Positions 62,933 to 64,000 of a stretch of 64,000 nucleotides of DNA are shown one piece after another. The stretch's first letter is position 1. Every line of letters starts with the position of its first letter. Under the pieces are notes generated by a model. It was not told where the DNA came from. It saw only the letters and a list, made by a program, of their open reading frames with translations, and did no database searches. Origin of the DNA: Paenibacillus sp. CF384. GTDB taxonomy: Bacteria; Bacillota; Bacilli; Paenibacillales; Paenibacillaceae. Location: NCBI RefSeq assembly GCF_900106745.1, contig NZ_FNNV01000001.1, forward strand, positions 496,001 to 560,000. The letters are read 5' to 3'. The translations under genes were made by a program, and so were the position numbers.

Positions 62933-64000
62933 TTATTGATCTACACCTAACATGTGCCGGAAAGCCGAAGTCATCGGAAACTCGTTCGCTATGGCAAAAT
63001 CGGCGAGCAGCTGCACATTCAGCTCAAGATGAATGGAATGCGGCGAAGTTACTGCCAGAGCCGCGATCAAAGTGCCAAGCTCAACCGCACTTTCGAGTGG
63101 AGTTTCCGCGAAATACGCATCGTTGTGCACCTTGGTGAATGGCAAGCCGCAGCTCAAGCCACTAATGACGCCGCCAAGCAAAGCATCGCCTGCGCCTGCT
63201 GTACTGAAGGCCTCTACTTTAAGCGGAGGCGTATGCGTAATGCGGCCATTCTCAAAGCTGTAACAGCCGGCTGCACCATCCGTCATGATCAGCTTTATCT
63301 CAGTATTGTGGCTGCTGAGTTGACTCGCGCATTTTGCTGCCAGTTGATAGCCTCCAAGCTCCTCTTGCTCTTCCGATTCAGCTAATTCGGCGATGCGGCG
63401 AGCTTCATCGCGATTAACGGAAAGCAGATCAGTGAGTGCGAATCCGCCAAGCTTGCCGAACTCGGCCGTTTCGGAAGACAGCAAGGCTGCGACATTGAAA
63501 CTCCCCCGTGCTCGGCCTCCTTCGAGGAGCGCGATGCGAGCGGCAAGTGGCACTTCAGGAGCAGCAAGCACAATTTCTGCCGGTCCGATTGGTGGAAGCT
63601 GCTCTAATGCGTAATTGATATCTTGCGGCATTACCTGCTCACTCGCGCTATTCGAAGTCGTAATATTGCCGCCAGCCAAATCCGGATACTGAAAGCAGAC
63701 ACTGAATAGTGTTTTGGCATCGGAGAGGCTGTCTACGTAATCTGTGGACATCCCGGAAGCAACCAACTGCTCAAGCAGTGCTTTCCCCTCTAGGTCGGTT
63801 CCTACTTTACCGATCGGATATAGCTTGAAACTGTCTTCGTCATTGCGCGGATCGCTAAGCAGTACAGCCGGATAATGGCAAATAATATGGAGCTTGCAGA
63901 AATCTTGATTGTTGGTCAGCTCGCCGAGGCGGCTCTCGTTTCTGCCTATCGTTTGATTACCTTCAAGCTGAAACAAGATGCCTGAGCCAATTCCACCGGT
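62933..64000 (-). CDS. PfkB-family carbohydrate kinase, N-terminus cut by window edge
   Basis: The frame is open from 64000 through the first listed initiation codon at 63976, and the residues at the edge (GGIGSGILFQLEGN) are normal interior sequence for the family, so the true start lies outside the window. At least 355 codons are present. Landmarks are GRNESRLGEL, LLSVNRDEARRIAEL, IMTDGAAGCY, and the signature STAGAGDALLGG with catalytic Asp. The gene is upstream in operon III, followed after 18 bases by the small gene. The substrate is unknown; a sugar released by GH20 or the GH42-like enzyme is likely. Confidence 0.85.
   Translation of the reverse strand, partial: TGGIGSGILFQLEGNQTIGRNESRLGELTNNQDFCKLHIICHYPAVLLSDPRNDEDSFKLYPIGKVGTDLEGKALLEQLVASGMSTDYVDSLSDAKTLFSVCFQYPDLAGGNITTSNSASEQVMPQDINYALEQLPPIGPAEIVLAAPEVPLAARIALLEGGRARGSFNVAALLSSETAEFGKLGGFALTDLLSVNRDEARRIAELAESEEQEELGGYQLAAKCASQLSSHNTEIKLIMTDGAAGCYSFENGRITHTPPLKVEAFSTAGAGDALLGGVISGLSCGLPFTKVHNDAYFAETPLESAVELGTLIAALAVTSPHSIHLELNVQLLADFAIANEFPMTSAFRHMLGVDQ

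Overview
The window looks like chromosomal DNA of a Paenibacillus-type Bacillota bacterium. The reasons are mid-range GC, strong AGGAGG-like ribosome binding sites, an SLH-anchored glycosidase, a lipoprotein/LplB/YtcP-type sugar ABC transporter without its own ATPase, a membrane-bound AraC regulator, a lysine riboswitch, and dense operons of sugar oxidoreductases and TIM-barrel isomerases. The genus is an inference from gene content. No rRNA, tRNA, phage, transposase or CRISPR array was seen.

Layout. Positions 1-14.6 kb are a mixed chromosomal stretch: selO (cut by the window edge), an orphan OppB/OppC permease pair, an MFS transporter, a GNAT acetyltransferase, an Hpt-REC-GGDEF-REC signalling protein, a racemase-family protein that appears to start at CTG, a YheC/D ATP-grasp protein, an SLH-GH18 cell-wall hydrolase, a membrane metallophosphoesterase, and a LysP-type lysine permease under a clear lysine riboswitch. 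Positions 14.8-20.8 kb hold a ribosyl-bond cluster: two ADP-ribosylglycohydrolase paralogues (one with a broken metal motif), a nucleoside hydrolase, an AraC regulator, RpiB, and a LacI regulator that seems to start at ATC beside a perfect 16-bp operator palindrome.

From 20.8 kb to the end the window is a carbohydrate, mainly amino-sugar, catabolic island. Operon I (28158 to 20825, minus) encodes Gfo/Idh, NagB-like, NagA-like, TIM-barrel isomerase, Gfo/Idh, SDR and a DHDPS-family aldolase. Next come an Eis-like acetyltransferase and a membrane AraC regulator. The transporter operon (39615 to 32167, minus) encodes a TIM-barrel isomerase, two permeases and a binding lipoprotein and then, past a hairpin, a tandem alpha/beta hydrolase and a PLP enzyme. 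A plus-strand operon carries a DUF4091 (GH123-related) glycosidase and two PfkB kinases. It faces operon II (51859 to 44652, minus), which encodes Gfo/Idh, a DUF993 aldolase-like protein, a TIM-barrel isomerase, a creatininase-family amidohydrolase, a second NagA, a ROK kinase and an MDR dehydrogenase. Two secreted beta-helix proteins follow. Operon III (64000 to 55900, minus) encodes PfkB, a small alpha/beta-barrel-like protein, a PIG-L deacetylase, a very large GH42-like protein and GH20.

How the genes may work together (inference): secreted beta-helix proteins act outside on a polymer, the ABC system imports oligosaccharides, and intracellular GH20, GH42-like and GH123-like enzymes with deacetylases and esterases release N-acetylated sugars. 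Two parallel modules, each made of NagA + Gfo/Idh + TIM-barrel isomerase + DHDPS-family lyase, then process these, possibly through keto-sugar intermediates and retro-aldol cleavage instead of the plain NagA-NagB route. This duplicated module is the most interesting candidate for an undescribed pathway. A second unusual object is an array of about 18 tandem 51-bp repeats (43641-44565) lying exactly between two convergent terminators.
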